The notes beneath the pieces were generated by a model. It ran no database searches. It saw only the letters and a list, made by a program, of their open reading frames with translations, and had not been told where the DNA came from. A stretch of DNA of 64,000 nucleotides, taken from positions 62,001 to 126,000 of the forward strand of contig JBPBQV010000033.1 of assembly GCA_050955045.1 (NCBI GenBank), written 5' to 3'. Below are positions 27,203 through 35,526 of the stretch, one piece after another; the first letter of the stretch is position 1; the number at the start of each line of letters is the position of its first letter. A program made the translations under genes and the position numbers. This DNA is from Mucilaginibacter_A sp050955045 (lineage in GTDB: Bacteria; Bacteroidota; Bacteroidia; Sphingobacteriales; Sphingobacteriaceae).

Positions 27203-28432
27203 ATGACATTAAATAGATTTTCTCGCTATATTTCCTTGTTGATATTGATGATTGTTACTTTTACAAAGGTATATGCTAAAAGTACCGGCTCGCCAACTCA
27301 GGTTGTTACTATTTGCCAAGGAACTTTTACGGTGTTAAATGCAGCAACTCTGAATGCAGCCGCTTACCAGTGGTATTTAAACGGACAGGCAATTGCAGGT
27401 GCTTATGAAAAAAGTTATGCAGCAGGGAACGCTGGAAACTATACTGTTGTTGCTTACAACACGCAATCATGCGCATCTGATGCTTCTGATGTGATACAAG
27501 TAGATATTACAACTTCTGCCAGTATTACTTTTAATCCTTTAGCTGATAAAACAGTTGGTGATGCACCATTTCAATTAAAAGCAGTTTCTACAAAAAATAA
27601 TATCAGTTATACAGCTTCTCCTTCCGGTATTATTACAATAAAAAATGATGTAGTAACTATTATTGGTGCCGGTACGGTTACAATTACTGCAACCAGCCCC
27701 GGAAAAAACAGTTGCGGAAATGCAATTACAGCTACACAAACATTGAAGGTGAACCCTAAAGCAATTAAAAGTGTATCTGCTATAACACGCGTAGTTGACT
27801 TGGCTTTGGTTAACAGTTCTGAGAGCAAACAGATTAGTGTAGATCAGTCTTTTGATTATACACTGATCGTGAAAAACCAAAGTTCACTGGATGCAACCAA
27901 TGTAACCGTAACAGATACATTACCAGCAACCATCAATTTTGTAGCGATAAACGGAGCTGTTGAAGGAAAAGCAACATACGATCCAATAAGCCGTATATTA
28001 ACCTGGAAAATGGGTTTGTTAAAAGGCGGTGTATATGGTGAACTGCATTTTTCTGTAACTGCATTACGCCATGGTACAGTAAAAAATACGATAAAAGTAG
28101 TATCAGCAGAAGAAGACAGCAATCCGCTTAACAATACAGCTTTAGATTATAAAGACATTGTAGGCATCAACATTCCAAATGTGTTTACACCAAATGGCGA
28201 TGGGCGTAATGATACGTTTACCATCTCGGATATTACTCAATATCAGCAAAATGAATTAATCATCCTGAACCGTTGGGGAGGAGAAGTATATCAGGCTAAA
28301 AATTACCAGAATACCTGGACCGGAGATAAACTGGAAGACGGAACCTACTTTTACAGTCTTAAAGTTAAAAACAGCAAAGGCGAACAGGAAGTGTACAAAG
28401 GCTATGTTACGTTGCTGCGAACCGCTATCTAA
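27203..28432 (+). CDS. Cell-surface protein with type IX sorting domain (CHU_C)
   Basis: This 409-residue protein has a signal peptide (about 1-26), an Ig-like module (about 35-100), a second beta-sandwich, a DUF11-type repeat (about 215-310: FDYTLIVKNQSSLDATNVTV, DTLPATINFV, DSNPLNNTA) and a C-terminal gliding-motility-associated domain, type B sorting signal of the type IX secretion system (IPNVFTPNGDGRNDTFTI, ELIILNRWGGEVYQ, GDKLEDGTYFYSLKV). It should be carried through the outer membrane and bound at the surface. The next gene encodes a PorP/SprF protein, its usual companion. Confidence 0.88.
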   Translation: MTLNRFSRYISLLILMIVTFTKVYAKSTGSPTQVVTICQGTFTVLNAATLNAAAYQWYLNGQAIAGAYEKSYAAGNAGNYTVVAYNTQSCASDASDVIQVDITTSASITFNPLADKTVGDAPFQLKAVSTKNNISYTASPSGIITIKNDVVTIIGAGTVTITATSPGKNSCGNAITATQTLKVNPKAIKSVSAITRVVDLALVNSSESKQISVDQSFDYTLIVKNQSSLDATNVTVTDTLPATINFVAINGAVEGKATYDPISRILTWKMGLLKGGVYGELHFSVTALRHGTVKNTIKVVSAEEDSNPLNNTALDYKDIVGINIPNVFTPNGDGRNDTFTISDITQYQQNELIILNRWGGEVYQAKNYQNTWTGDKLEDGTYFYSLKVKNSKGEQEVYKGYVTLLRTAI

Positions 28433-28486
28433 TTAAAATATAACCTCTGCGTAAGAGAAACGTACAATACAACAAAGGGGAAATTT

Positions 28487-29479
28487 ATGAAAAATAGCAG
28501 ATTTAATACTCCTGCAGTATTGCTAACTATTCTTTTAATCAGCTGCTGTTTTAATGTAAAAGCACAACAAAACGCACAATTCAGTCAGTATATATTCAAC
28601 GGTTTATACATCAACCCGGCTTCGGCGGGTGCTAAAGAAGATTTTTATGTACACAGCTTTTATCGTTCGCAATGGACAGGTGTTACTGGAGCACCACAAA
28701 GTTTTTCTCTTGCAGCAGACGGTACAATCAGTAATGAAAAAGTAGGCTTAGGCATTTTATTGGCTAAAGATAAGATTGGAGCACAAAGCACATTGGCAGC
28801 TTATGGTAATTATTCCTACCGTTTACAGTTAGGACAAAGTGGAAACCAGCGTTTGGCTTTCGGGCTTGGTGCAGGATTAGTTCAATCCGGAATTGATGGT
28901 TCGAAATTAAACTATGTACAAGAAGGTGATAATATAGTACCAATAGGTTACCAGAGCACGATTTTACCTGATGCCCGCGCCGGTGTTTTATATACAACTG
29001 AAAGCTTTTTCGCCGGGTTTTCTGCGGATAACCTCATTGCTAAATACATCAAACGGGATAAAAGTTTAATCGTTCCGGTTCCGCAGCCGCATTTTTATTT
29101 AACTGCTGGAACGCTATTATCTCTGAATGATGATGCTAAAATCAAACCTTCTTTCCTGCTGAAAAACGCTTCCGGTACGGCCACCAGTTTAGATATAAAC
29201 ACTTTTTTAATCCTGGGCGACCGGATTTGGGTTGGCGGAACTTATCGTACTAATTTAAATATGTTTGCAAAATCTTACACCAGTGGCGGCTTTCAAAACG
29301 CAAATGCTGTGGTTGCCCAAATAGAGTTTTTTGCTACTAATAAACTCCGTATTGGTTACGCGTTTGATTATTCCATGTCTTCTTATAGTGGTTTTGGCAA
29401 CGGCTCCCACGAAATATCCTTAGGAATTTACCTCACCAAAAAAGCTACCCAAAACTTTACCACAAGCAGTTATTTTTAA
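28487..29479 (+). CDS. PorP/SprF family type IX secretion membrane protein
   Basis: This 330-residue outer-membrane protein has a signal peptide ending CCFNVKAQ, then the family hallmark QFSQYIFNGLYINPASAGA and YRSQWTGVTGAPQSFSLAADG. The remainder is beta-barrel-like. PorP/SprF proteins pair with type B sorting-domain cargo and help it reach or stay on the surface. It lies 54 bp after such a cargo gene, so the cluster is most likely one operon. It is not the PorP of a core PorKLMN locus, as no such genes are adjacent. Confidence 0.9.
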   Translation: MKNSRFNTPAVLLTILLISCCFNVKAQQNAQFSQYIFNGLYINPASAGAKEDFYVHSFYRSQWTGVTGAPQSFSLAADGTISNEKVGLGILLAKDKIGAQSTLAAYGNYSYRLQLGQSGNQRLAFGLGAGLVQSGIDGSKLNYVQEGDNIVPIGYQSTILPDARAGVLYTTESFFAGFSADNLIAKYIKRDKSLIVPVPQPHFYLTAGTLLSLNDDAKIKPSFLLKNASGTATSLDINTFLILGDRIWVGGTYRTNLNMFAKSYTSGGFQNANAVVAQIEFFATNKLRIGYAFDYSMSSYSGFGNGSHEISLGIYLTKKATQNFTTSSYF

Positions 29480-29482
29480 GCT

Positions 29483-29496
29483 AATAAAAGAAGTAT
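29483..29496 (+). repeat. Dispersed 14-bp motif
   Basis: AATAAAAGAAGTAT (one mismatch), 3 bp after the PorP/SprF stop codon. Confidence 0.65.
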
Positions 29497-29589
29497 TGGT
29501 TTTAAGATACAAATAATTGAAATGCTAATTCGATGTAATTCTTTCTTCATGAACTTTGCCTTTCAAGTACAATTTTAAGTTTCCTCATC

Positions 29590-29603
29590 ATACTTCTTTT
29601 ACC
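29590..29603 (-). repeat. Dispersed 14-bp motif
   Basis: Exact copy ATACTTCTTTTACC with the usual ACCTAAATT flank, about 85 bp before fdhD. Confidence 0.8.
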
Positions 29604-29686
29604 ACCTAAATTCTTTAAGCTATAAATTCTGGGATTGAAACTATAAACGGTTGCCAATCGTTAACTTTTCAACTCACGATATTGCT

Positions 29687-30544
29687 ATGTTCCGAACTGC
29701 TGCTACGCCGCTTACTATTATTAAGGTTGATGAATTTTCCAACTTCCAGACAGAAGATTTTTTAGCGGCAGAAGAACCGCTGGAAATCCGTTTAGGTTAT
29801 GGTTCGGCACAGGCGCGCGTCCAAAAAAGCATTTCGGTAACCATGCGCACGCCGGGAAATGATTTTGAACTGGCCATCGGCTTTTTGTTTACCGAAGGAA
29901 TTATCGAAAACATTGCTCAGGTTGCTTCCATCAAACACTGCAACGGTTTGTACGAAAATGTAGTCCGCGTAGAGTTAATTGATGATCTGGAACTGGATAT
30001 GAGCAAATTGGAACGCAACTTTTACACTACTTCAAGCTGTGGCGTTTGCGGTAAATCATCAATTGATGCAGTAAAAACAGTATGCCGTTTGCAGGAACCA
30101 GTTTCAGATAAACTTACTTTTTCTTCCGAAGTGATTTACCGTTTGCCAGATCTTCTCCGCCAAAATCAAACTGTTTTTGATCATACAGGAGGTTTGCACG
30201 GCTGTGCGCTTTTTGATCAGAACGGGAATTTATTGCTTGCACGGGAAGATGTTGGCCGGCATAACGCGCTGGATAAACTAATTGGCGTAACATTGCAGCA
30301 AAATCTTTTTCCTTTAAATAATTACCTTTTACTTTTAAGCGGACGTGCAAGTTTTGAACTGATTCAAAAAGCATATATGGCTGGAATTAAAATAGTTGCA
30401 GCGGTTGGTGCACCTTCCAGTTTAGCGGTGCAAATGGCAAACGACGCTGGTATTACACTAATTGGTTTTTTACGCGGAGAACGTTTTAACATTTACTGCG
30501 GAGAAAAAAGGATTAGTTTAACAAATTATGAAGCTGTTGTATAA
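29687..30544 (+). CDS. fdhD: Formate dehydrogenase accessory sulfurtransferase FdhD
   Basis: This 285-residue cytoplasmic protein transfers sulfur from a cysteine desulfurase to the molybdenum cofactor before it enters formate-dehydrogenase-type enzymes. The essential cysteines are C118 and C121 in TTSSCGVCGKSS. Other family stretches are TPGNDFELAIGFLFTEGII, HTGGLHGCALF, REDVGRHNALDKLIG and LLSGRASFELIQKA. I choose the ATG at 29687; a TTG 36 bp earlier is possible. It heads a three-gene cluster with a YdeP-like molybdoenzyme, its probable client. Confidence 0.93.
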   Translation: MFRTAATPLTIIKVDEFSNFQTEDFLAAEEPLEIRLGYGSAQARVQKSISVTMRTPGNDFELAIGFLFTEGIIENIAQVASIKHCNGLYENVVRVELIDDLELDMSKLERNFYTTSSCGVCGKSSIDAVKTVCRLQEPVSDKLTFSSEVIYRLPDLLRQNQTVFDHTGGLHGCALFDQNGNLLLAREDVGRHNALDKLIGVTLQQNLFPLNNYLLLLSGRASFELIQKAYMAGIKIVAAVGAPSSLAVQMANDAGITLIGFLRGERFNIYCGEKRISLTNYEAVV

Positions 30545-30633
30545 AGTATAAATTTGGTTAAGAAGCTGATTAACAAAGCTTGATTTAGCTTCCTGATTTT
30601 TTAAAATGATCATCACAAAAATATTCATACAAA

Positions 30634-31005
30634 ATGAAAATACGCATTAAAGATAACTCGGTGCGCTTGCGCCTTTCTAAACTAGATTTAGATCAATTTG
30701 GAAAAGAAGGTTATGTGGAAGAAAAAACAGAATTTCCTGGAAATACCTTTACTTATGCCATCCAAAAAATGTTTGATAGTAAAACATTGGATGCTTCTTT
30801 TATCGACCAAAAACTGACACTGTTTGTTCCTAAACATATTGTACAGCAATGGATTGATACGGACACAATTGGTTTTAGCCACGAATTGCCGGTTGGCGAA
30901 AACAAAACGCTGTTTTTATTGATCGAAAAAGATTTTAAATGTATTGATGGCGATACAACAGAAGATCAGTCTGAATATTTTGATAACCCGGTTAAAACCT
31001 GTTAG
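30634..31005 (+). CDS. Small conserved protein in the molybdoenzyme cluster
   Basis: This 123-residue protein (MKIRIKDNSVRLRLSKLDL) has no signal peptide or membrane segment and is acidic. It resembles the short DUF7009-type proteins found in Bacteroidota beside fdhD; that name is from memory of gene context. It ends 5 bp before the oxidoreductase gene, so the two are very likely co-translated. A role in enzyme maturation is plausible but unproven. Residues DASFID are encoded by a copy of the dispersed motif. Confidence 0.6.
   Translation: MKIRIKDNSVRLRLSKLDLDQFGKEGYVEEKTEFPGNTFTYAIQKMFDSKTLDASFIDQKLTLFVPKHIVQQWIDTDTIGFSHELPVGENKTLFLLIEKDFKCIDGDTTEDQSEYFDNPVKTC
30791..30804 (-). repeat. Dispersed 14-bp motif inside a coding region
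   Basis: Exact copy ATGCTTCTTTTATC, read as part of D-A-S-F-I-D in the small molybdoenzyme-cluster protein. Confidence 0.75.
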
Positions 31006-31010
31006 TATAT

Positions 31011-33341
31011 ATGAAAAGCGAAACAACACCACAGCCGGCCGCAGAAAATCCGGAAAAATTTATCGGTTTAAAATTAGGCAAACCTGCTAATGTTGCCGCT
31101 GGCGTTCATGCAGTTGTGGTTGCAGGCGAACATGTTTTTGGGCAAATGAATGTAGCGCGTGGCATGAAAGCGCTGTTTAAGCTGAACCAGAAATTAGGTT
31201 ACGATTGCCCAAGTTGTGCCTGGCCTGATCCGGATGATGACCGTTCTTCTATTGCCGAATATTGCGAAAATGGTGCAAAAGCCGTTGCAGACGAAGCCAC
31301 AACCAAAAGCTTAAAACCACAGTTTTTTGCGGAGAATTCGGTTGCTGATCTGGCCAAGCTGGATGATTATCATATTGGTAAAGAAGGTCGTGTAGCGCAG
31401 CCAATGTATTTGCCGGAAGGCGCAACACATTATCAGCCAATAAGTTGGGATGATGCTTTTAAAAAAATTGCTTCTCATTTAAACCGTTTGGAGAGTCCGA
31501 ACGAAGCAATTTTTTATACTTCCGGCCGTACAAGTAACGAAGCAGCCTACGTTTACCAGTTATTTACCAAAGAGTACGGTACCAATAATTTGCCGGATTG
31601 CTCGAATATGTGCCATGAATCTACCAGTTTTGCTTTGGCGCAAACACTTGGTATTGGCAAAGGATCAGTGAAACTGGAGGATTTTTACGAAGCAGAAGTA
31701 ATTATTATTCTCGGTCAAAATCCCGGAACCAATCATCCGCGTATGCTTACCGCTTTGCAAAAAGGAAGGTCAAACGGTGCCAAAATTGTTTCTGTAAATC
31801 CGTTGCACGAGGCTGGTTTGCTTGGTTTTAATAATCCGCAGAAATTTCAGGGTGTTATGGGAATTGGTTCCAAGCTAACCGACATATTTTTACAGGTGAA
31901 AATCAACGGTGATCTGGCTTTGATAAAAGCAATTGAAATGCTGTTGCTGGAGGAAGAAGAAAAGAACCCGGGAACTGTTTTTGACCATGATTTTATCCGC
32001 GATAATACTTCGGGTTATATGGAATTTATCTCTGGCGTGAAAAAATATGAGCTGGATTACTTATCAGAAGTTTGTGGAATTAGTATCGATCAGATTAAAG
32101 AAGTTGTAGAACTGATCAAAAATAAAAGTAAAATTATTGTTTGCTGGGCCATGGGCATCACGCAACACAAAAACGCGGTTTTCACAATCAATGAGCTGGT
32201 TAATCTTTTATTGGTTAAAGGAAGCATTGGTAAACCAGGCGCAGGCACTTGCCCGACACGTGGGCACAGCAACGTGCAAGGCGATCGCACGATGGGCATT
32301 TTTGATAAACCGCACGAAGCTTTGCTGGATCAGATTAAAAAAGTACACGGTTTTGAACCGCCGCGAGAACATGGTTTTGATGTTGTAAAATCAATCCATG
32401 CGATGAATGAAGGCAAAGCCAAAGTATTTTTTGGAATGGGCGGCAACTTTTTGTCGGCTACGCCGGATACAACTTATACTGCGGAAGGATTAAGAAAATG
32501 CGATTTAACAGTGCATGTTTCTACCAAACTAAACCGTAGCCATTTGGTGCATGGCAAAGAAGCTTTGATTTTACCTTGTTTGGCCCGTACAGATTTGGAT
32601 ATCCATGATGGAATTACACAATTTGTTTCCTGCGAAAACTCGATGGGCGTAGTGCAAATGTCTAAAGGCGTACTTAAACCGGTTTCTAATGATTTGCTGA
32701 GTGAGCCGGTGATTGTTTGTCGGATGGCGAAAGCTACATTGGGAAGCCAATCAAAAGTAAACTGGGATCAATACGAAAAAAACTACGATTATATTCGGGA
32801 TGATGTTGAAAGAGTAATTAACGGTTTTGAGGATTACAATATCAAAGTACGCATTAAAGGCGGATTTTACCTGCCAAACGGAACGCGCATCCGCGAATGG
32901 GATACCACAAATAGTAAAGCCAAATTTACGCTGACGGAGTTGGTTGTAGAGCCGCTAGAAAAAGATGAATTGTTAATGATGACTATCCGCAGCCACGATC
33001 AGTTTAATACCACAATTTATGGTTTAGACGACCGTTACCGCGGTGTTTACAGCGAACGCAGAGTTATTTTTATGAATCCGACAGATATTTTGCGCGGAGG
33101 ATTCGAAATTGGCGAAGTGGTAGATTTATACAATAATTATGGAGACAAGGAGCGTTCTGTAAACGGTTTTATCATCGTTGCTTACGATATCCCGGAAAAA
33201 TGTGTGGCCACTTATTATCCGGAAACCAATGTTCTGGTGCCAATCAATTGTGTAGCCGATCAAAGTAATCAGCCAACATCTAAATCTGTCCGCTTAAAAA
33301 TTAGGAAAAGCCAACTGTTTAACACGGCTGTTAAAGCTTAA
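31011..33341 (+). CDS. FdhF/YdeP-type molybdopterin oxidoreductase
   Basis: This 776-residue protein matches the YdeP branch of the formate-dehydrogenase-like molybdopterin enzymes. It shows YDCPSCAWPDP near the N-terminus (C66, C69), molybdopterin-binding stretches such as FYTSGRTSNEAAYVYQLF, CSNMCHESTSFALAQTLG, IILGQNPGTNHPRML and GKPGAGTCPTRGHSNVQGDR, and a C-terminal molydopterin-dinucleotide-binding domain (about 640-775). The redox substrate of this branch is uncertain; E. coli YdeP is linked to acid resistance. No iron-sulfur or membrane partner genes are adjacent. FdhD upstream fits cofactor sulfuration. Confidence 0.9.
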   Translation: MKSETTPQPAAENPEKFIGLKLGKPANVAAGVHAVVVAGEHVFGQMNVARGMKALFKLNQKLGYDCPSCAWPDPDDDRSSIAEYCENGAKAVADEATTKSLKPQFFAENSVADLAKLDDYHIGKEGRVAQPMYLPEGATHYQPISWDDAFKKIASHLNRLESPNEAIFYTSGRTSNEAAYVYQLFTKEYGTNNLPDCSNMCHESTSFALAQTLGIGKGSVKLEDFYEAEVIIILGQNPGTNHPRMLTALQKGRSNGAKIVSVNPLHEAGLLGFNNPQKFQGVMGIGSKLTDIFLQVKINGDLALIKAIEMLLLEEEEKNPGTVFDHDFIRDNTSGYMEFISGVKKYELDYLSEVCGISIDQIKEVVELIKNKSKIIVCWAMGITQHKNAVFTINELVNLLLVKGSIGKPGAGTCPTRGHSNVQGDRTMGIFDKPHEALLDQIKKVHGFEPPREHGFDVVKSIHAMNEGKAKVFFGMGGNFLSATPDTTYTAEGLRKCDLTVHVSTKLNRSHLVHGKEALILPCLARTDLDIHDGITQFVSCENSMGVVQMSKGVLKPVSNDLLSEPVIVCRMAKATLGSQSKVNWDQYEKNYDYIRDDVERVINGFEDYNIKVRIKGGFYLPNGTRIREWDTTNSKAKFTLTELVVEPLEKDELLMMTIRSHDQFNTTIYGLDDRYRGVYSERRVIFMNPTDILRGGFEIGEVVDLYNNYGDKERSVNGFIIVAYDIPEKCVATYYPETNVLVPINCVADQSNQPTSKSVRLKIRKSQLFNTAVKA

Positions 33342-33356
33342 ATTGTAACCAAAAAT

Positions 33357-33393
33357 AGGTGATAAAAGAAGTATTATACTTCTTTTATCACCT
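33357..33393. repeat. Perfect inverted pair of the dispersed motif
   Basis: AGGTGATAAAAGAAGTAT at 33357-33374 and its exact reverse complement at 33376-33393 are separated by one base. It begins 16 bp after the oxidoreductase stop and could act as a terminator-like hairpin. Confidence 0.85.
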
Positions 33394-33435
33394 TAAAAAC
33401 GTAATGAATTTTAATTCTGAAATCCAAAAAAAACA

Positions 33436-33449
33436 ATACTTCTTTTAAC
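33436..33449 (-). repeat. Dispersed 14-bp motif
   Basis: ATACTTCTTTTAAC, one mismatch, 78 bp before the DUF4251 gene and 43 bp after the perfect inverted pair. Confidence 0.65.
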
Positions 33450-33526
33450 GGTCATAATCTCTGATTACATCAACCCAAGCACAATTTTTGTTAGTATTTC
33501 AGAGATGAATTAATTCAAAAATTACT

Positions 33527-34048
33527 ATGAAAAATTTATTTCGTTTTCTGGCATACAGTACTTTGGCCGTCTTTTTTCTGGCTGATGTACAGGCTCAAAA
33601 TACTAAAGCTCAAAAAAAGCAGGCCAAATTAGAAGCTGTTAAAAAGATGGTTGACAATCAAAATTATGTTTTTATGGCGCAAATGGCCAATCCGTTGGGT
33701 TGGAGAACAATTCAGTTAAACTACAATTATAGTGTGGTAGTTTCCAAAGATTCTATTGACAGTTATTTGCCATATTATGGCCGCGCTTATGTAGCACCAA
33801 TCAACCCTTCAGATCCTAAAGAAACCGGAATTCAATTCAACTCTAAAAATTTTGAATATGCAAACAATGTTTCAAAGCGAAACGGTTGGGATGTTTCAAT
33901 TGTGCCACATGATGTTAAAGAAACCAGGCGATTTACGCTAAATATTTCGGAAGCCGGTTATGCAACGCTAAACGTAATCAGCAACAATAGGCAATCAATT
34001 TCTTTTAATGGTTATATTACCGAGAACGTTCCTAAAAAGAAAAATTAG
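33527..34048 (+). CDS. DUF4251 family exported protein
   Basis: This 173-residue protein has a signal peptide ending LADVQAQ and a Lys/Gln-rich stretch, then the DUF4251 pattern: MVDNQNYVFMAQMANPLGW, QLNYNYSVVVSKDSIDSYLP, YYGRAYVAPINPSD, GIQFNSKNFEY and a C-terminal ISFNGYI. It is a small periplasmic beta-rich fold restricted largely to Bacteroidota, function unknown. It converges with the next gene, with only 31 bp between. Confidence 0.85.
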   Translation: MKNLFRFLAYSTLAVFFLADVQAQNTKAQKKQAKLEAVKKMVDNQNYVFMAQMANPLGWRTIQLNYNYSVVVSKDSIDSYLPYYGRAYVAPINPSDPKETGIQFNSKNFEYANNVSKRNGWDVSIVPHDVKETRRFTLNISEAGYATLNVISNNRQSISFNGYITENVPKKKN

Positions 34049-34050
34049 GC

Positions 34051-34064
34051 GGTAAAAGAAGCAT
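34051..34064 (+). repeat. Dispersed 14-bp motif
   Basis: Exact copy GGTAAAAGAAGCAT filling most of the 31-bp gap between two convergent stop codons, where an operator would make no sense. Confidence 0.8.
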
Positions 34065-34079
34065 CACAAATTCTTGCTG

Positions 34080-34523
34080 TCAGTTTTCCAGTTCAATGGT
34101 ATAAATTTTATTAGTATTATTTTGCGGTTCATTTTCAGAGAAAACAACTTTAGAAATGGCAGCATCTTTAACCCGATAAATTTTTCCGCCTTTGCTGTTT
34201 TTAAAAGAATAAGCCTCAAGCGATTTTTGTATTACCTGAACCTGCTCCAAATGGGTAGTTAATACAACTACAATATTGTGTTTGCCGTTGGTTTTTAAGA
34301 TGATATCTGCATAATCGTTATCCGCATAAATCCCTAAATAGCGGGTTTCATTGCTGGCAGACGAAGGATGGAAATGATAATCTTTTTGCTGCAAAAAAGA
34401 AGCAACTGCGGCTGGCTGAGTTTGTATAATTGATTGTAAATCTTGATAAGTAAGCAACTGTTTTTGAGCAGAACAAAGCAAAGCAGCAAAACTAAAAATA
34501 CTGGTTAGTACAAGTTTGATCAT
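34080..34523 (-). CDS. Exported hypothetical protein
   Basis: This 147-residue protein has a clear signal peptide (MIKLVLTSIFSFAALLCSAQ). The mature part is basic, with a run of hydrophobic beta-like strands (HNIVVVLTTHLEQVQVIQKS). I do not recognise a family. Its stop is close to the convergent DUF4251 gene, and its upstream side borders a 335-bp gap. Codon use looks like the neighbours. Confidence 0.6.
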   Translation of the reverse strand: MIKLVLTSIFSFAALLCSAQKQLLTYQDLQSIIQTQPAAVASFLQQKDYHFHPSSASNETRYLGIYADNDYADIILKTNGKHNIVVVLTTHLEQVQVIQKSLEAYSFKNSKGGKIYRVKDAAISKVVFSENEPQNNTNKIYTIELEN

Positions 34524-34597
34524 TGTTGTATTATTTGAATTTTGGATTAGGTTAGCTTAGAAATTATATCAACGTAAATTCTTCTTGAAAAATATAG

Positions 34598-34611
34598 GTT
34601 AAAAGAAGCAT
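34598..34611 (+). repeat. Dispersed 14-bp motif
   Basis: GTTAAAAGAAGCAT (one mismatch) after ATATAG, in the gap upstream of the exported hypothetical gene. A further partial copy is at 34692-34705. Confidence 0.6.
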
Positions 34612-34755
34612 TAGTCCAAAATTAACACACAAAAATTTATTTTTAACTAGAATTCACTCCAACCTTAGATACCGGAAATACCGTCGTGTATTTGTAAAAG
34701 AAGCTGGTTTATGGTCAACAAATCCATAATAGAAAAAAGTTTTCAGCCTAGATGT

Positions 34756-34800
34756 AAAACAACAGCAGTAGATATTTATTTATCTACTGCTGTTGTTTTT
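34756..34800. terminator. Long perfect hairpin, probable terminator
   Basis: AAAACAACAGCAGTAGATA at 34756-34774 pairs exactly with 34781-34799, leaving a 6-base loop, then T-run. It lies 59 bp past the stop of the minus-strand coiled-coil ORF, but no plus-strand gene ends nearby. The remainder of the 34524-34858 gap holds nothing I can name. Confidence 0.7.
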
Positions 34801-34858
34801 TTGAATTTTGTATGATTAATAAAAGGATGTTTTGTTTTGATCCTGTTCTAAAATACAC

Positions 34859-35050
34859 TTAAACGTTATCATTTTGCAAAATAAGATAATCAGAAATCAT
34901 ACTTAATCCATTCATATCCTCTTCAATAGCAACTTTAAGTCTTTCGATTTCGGCATTTATTTCACTTGATTTAGTATTCAAATCTGATAATTTCAATTTT
35001 TTCTTCTGGATCTCGCGTTTTAAGTTTAGGTATATAGTATAATTCTCCAT
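34859..35050 (-). CDS. Small coiled-coil hypothetical protein
   Basis: This 63-residue protein is charged and heptad-like (LKREIQKKKLKLSDL, SSEINAEIERLKVAIEED), predicted as a helical hairpin or coiled coil, cytoplasmic. No family recognised. The ATG is a normal start and an AT-rich upstream region fits a promoter. A downstream hairpin supports it being transcribed. Confidence 0.55.
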   Translation of the reverse strand: MENYTIYLNLKREIQKKKLKLSDLNTKSSEINAEIERLKVAIEEDMNGLSMISDYLILQNDNV

Positions 35051-35207
35051 TAATTAATTTACAGTTAAATGATAATCGTAGTTTTTAAAATTTACGTAAG
35101 TAAAGGTGCACAAGTAATAAAAACAATTTTTTAAAGAAATTTTTTATCAGGCGTGTAAAACTAACGCGTAACTATTTAAGAAATTACTACTAATTATTTT
35201 TTTGACC

Positions 35208-35498
35208 ATGAATGAGGTTTTTTTGGAGATTGTAACTGTAAAGTTTATTGCAGCCGATTTTGCAAAACATCAATTGCTAATGCCTGCACACCAACACAGT
35301 TCTGATTTAAAGATGATTTTTTTAAGTGAAACAGATTACAACATTTATTTAAAAGAATTAGAAAAAGAATGTGATTATCTACTTTCTAAATACTGGCTGA
35401 TTAAAAGTTCGGACTTGATTGATAAAAATAAATTCGTCATCAAAGTTTTAACTGTTTTAAAGCAAGAGCATTCTAAAAAATTTCATTGTTTGTATTAG
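35208..35498 (+). CDS. Small hypothetical protein
   Basis: This 96-residue protein (MNEVFLEIVTVKFIAADFAK) is cytoplasmic, with mixed alpha/beta features and no known motif. The first ATG is at 35208; a TTG two codons upstream is also in frame. It converges with the SGNH hydrolase gene, 28 bp apart. I cannot assign a function. Confidence 0.5.
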   Translation: MNEVFLEIVTVKFIAADFAKHQLLMPAHQHSSDLKMIFLSETDYNIYLKELEKECDYLLSKYWLIKSSDLIDKNKFVIKVLTVLKQEHSKKFHCLY

Positions 35499-35508
35499 TT
35501 TTTGGCTG

Positions 35509-35522
35509 ATAAAAGATGCATA
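35509..35522 (+). repeat. Dispersed 14-bp motif
   Basis: GATAAAAGATGCAT (one mismatch) in the 28-bp gap between two convergent genes. Confidence 0.65.
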
Positions 35523-35526
35523 GCTG

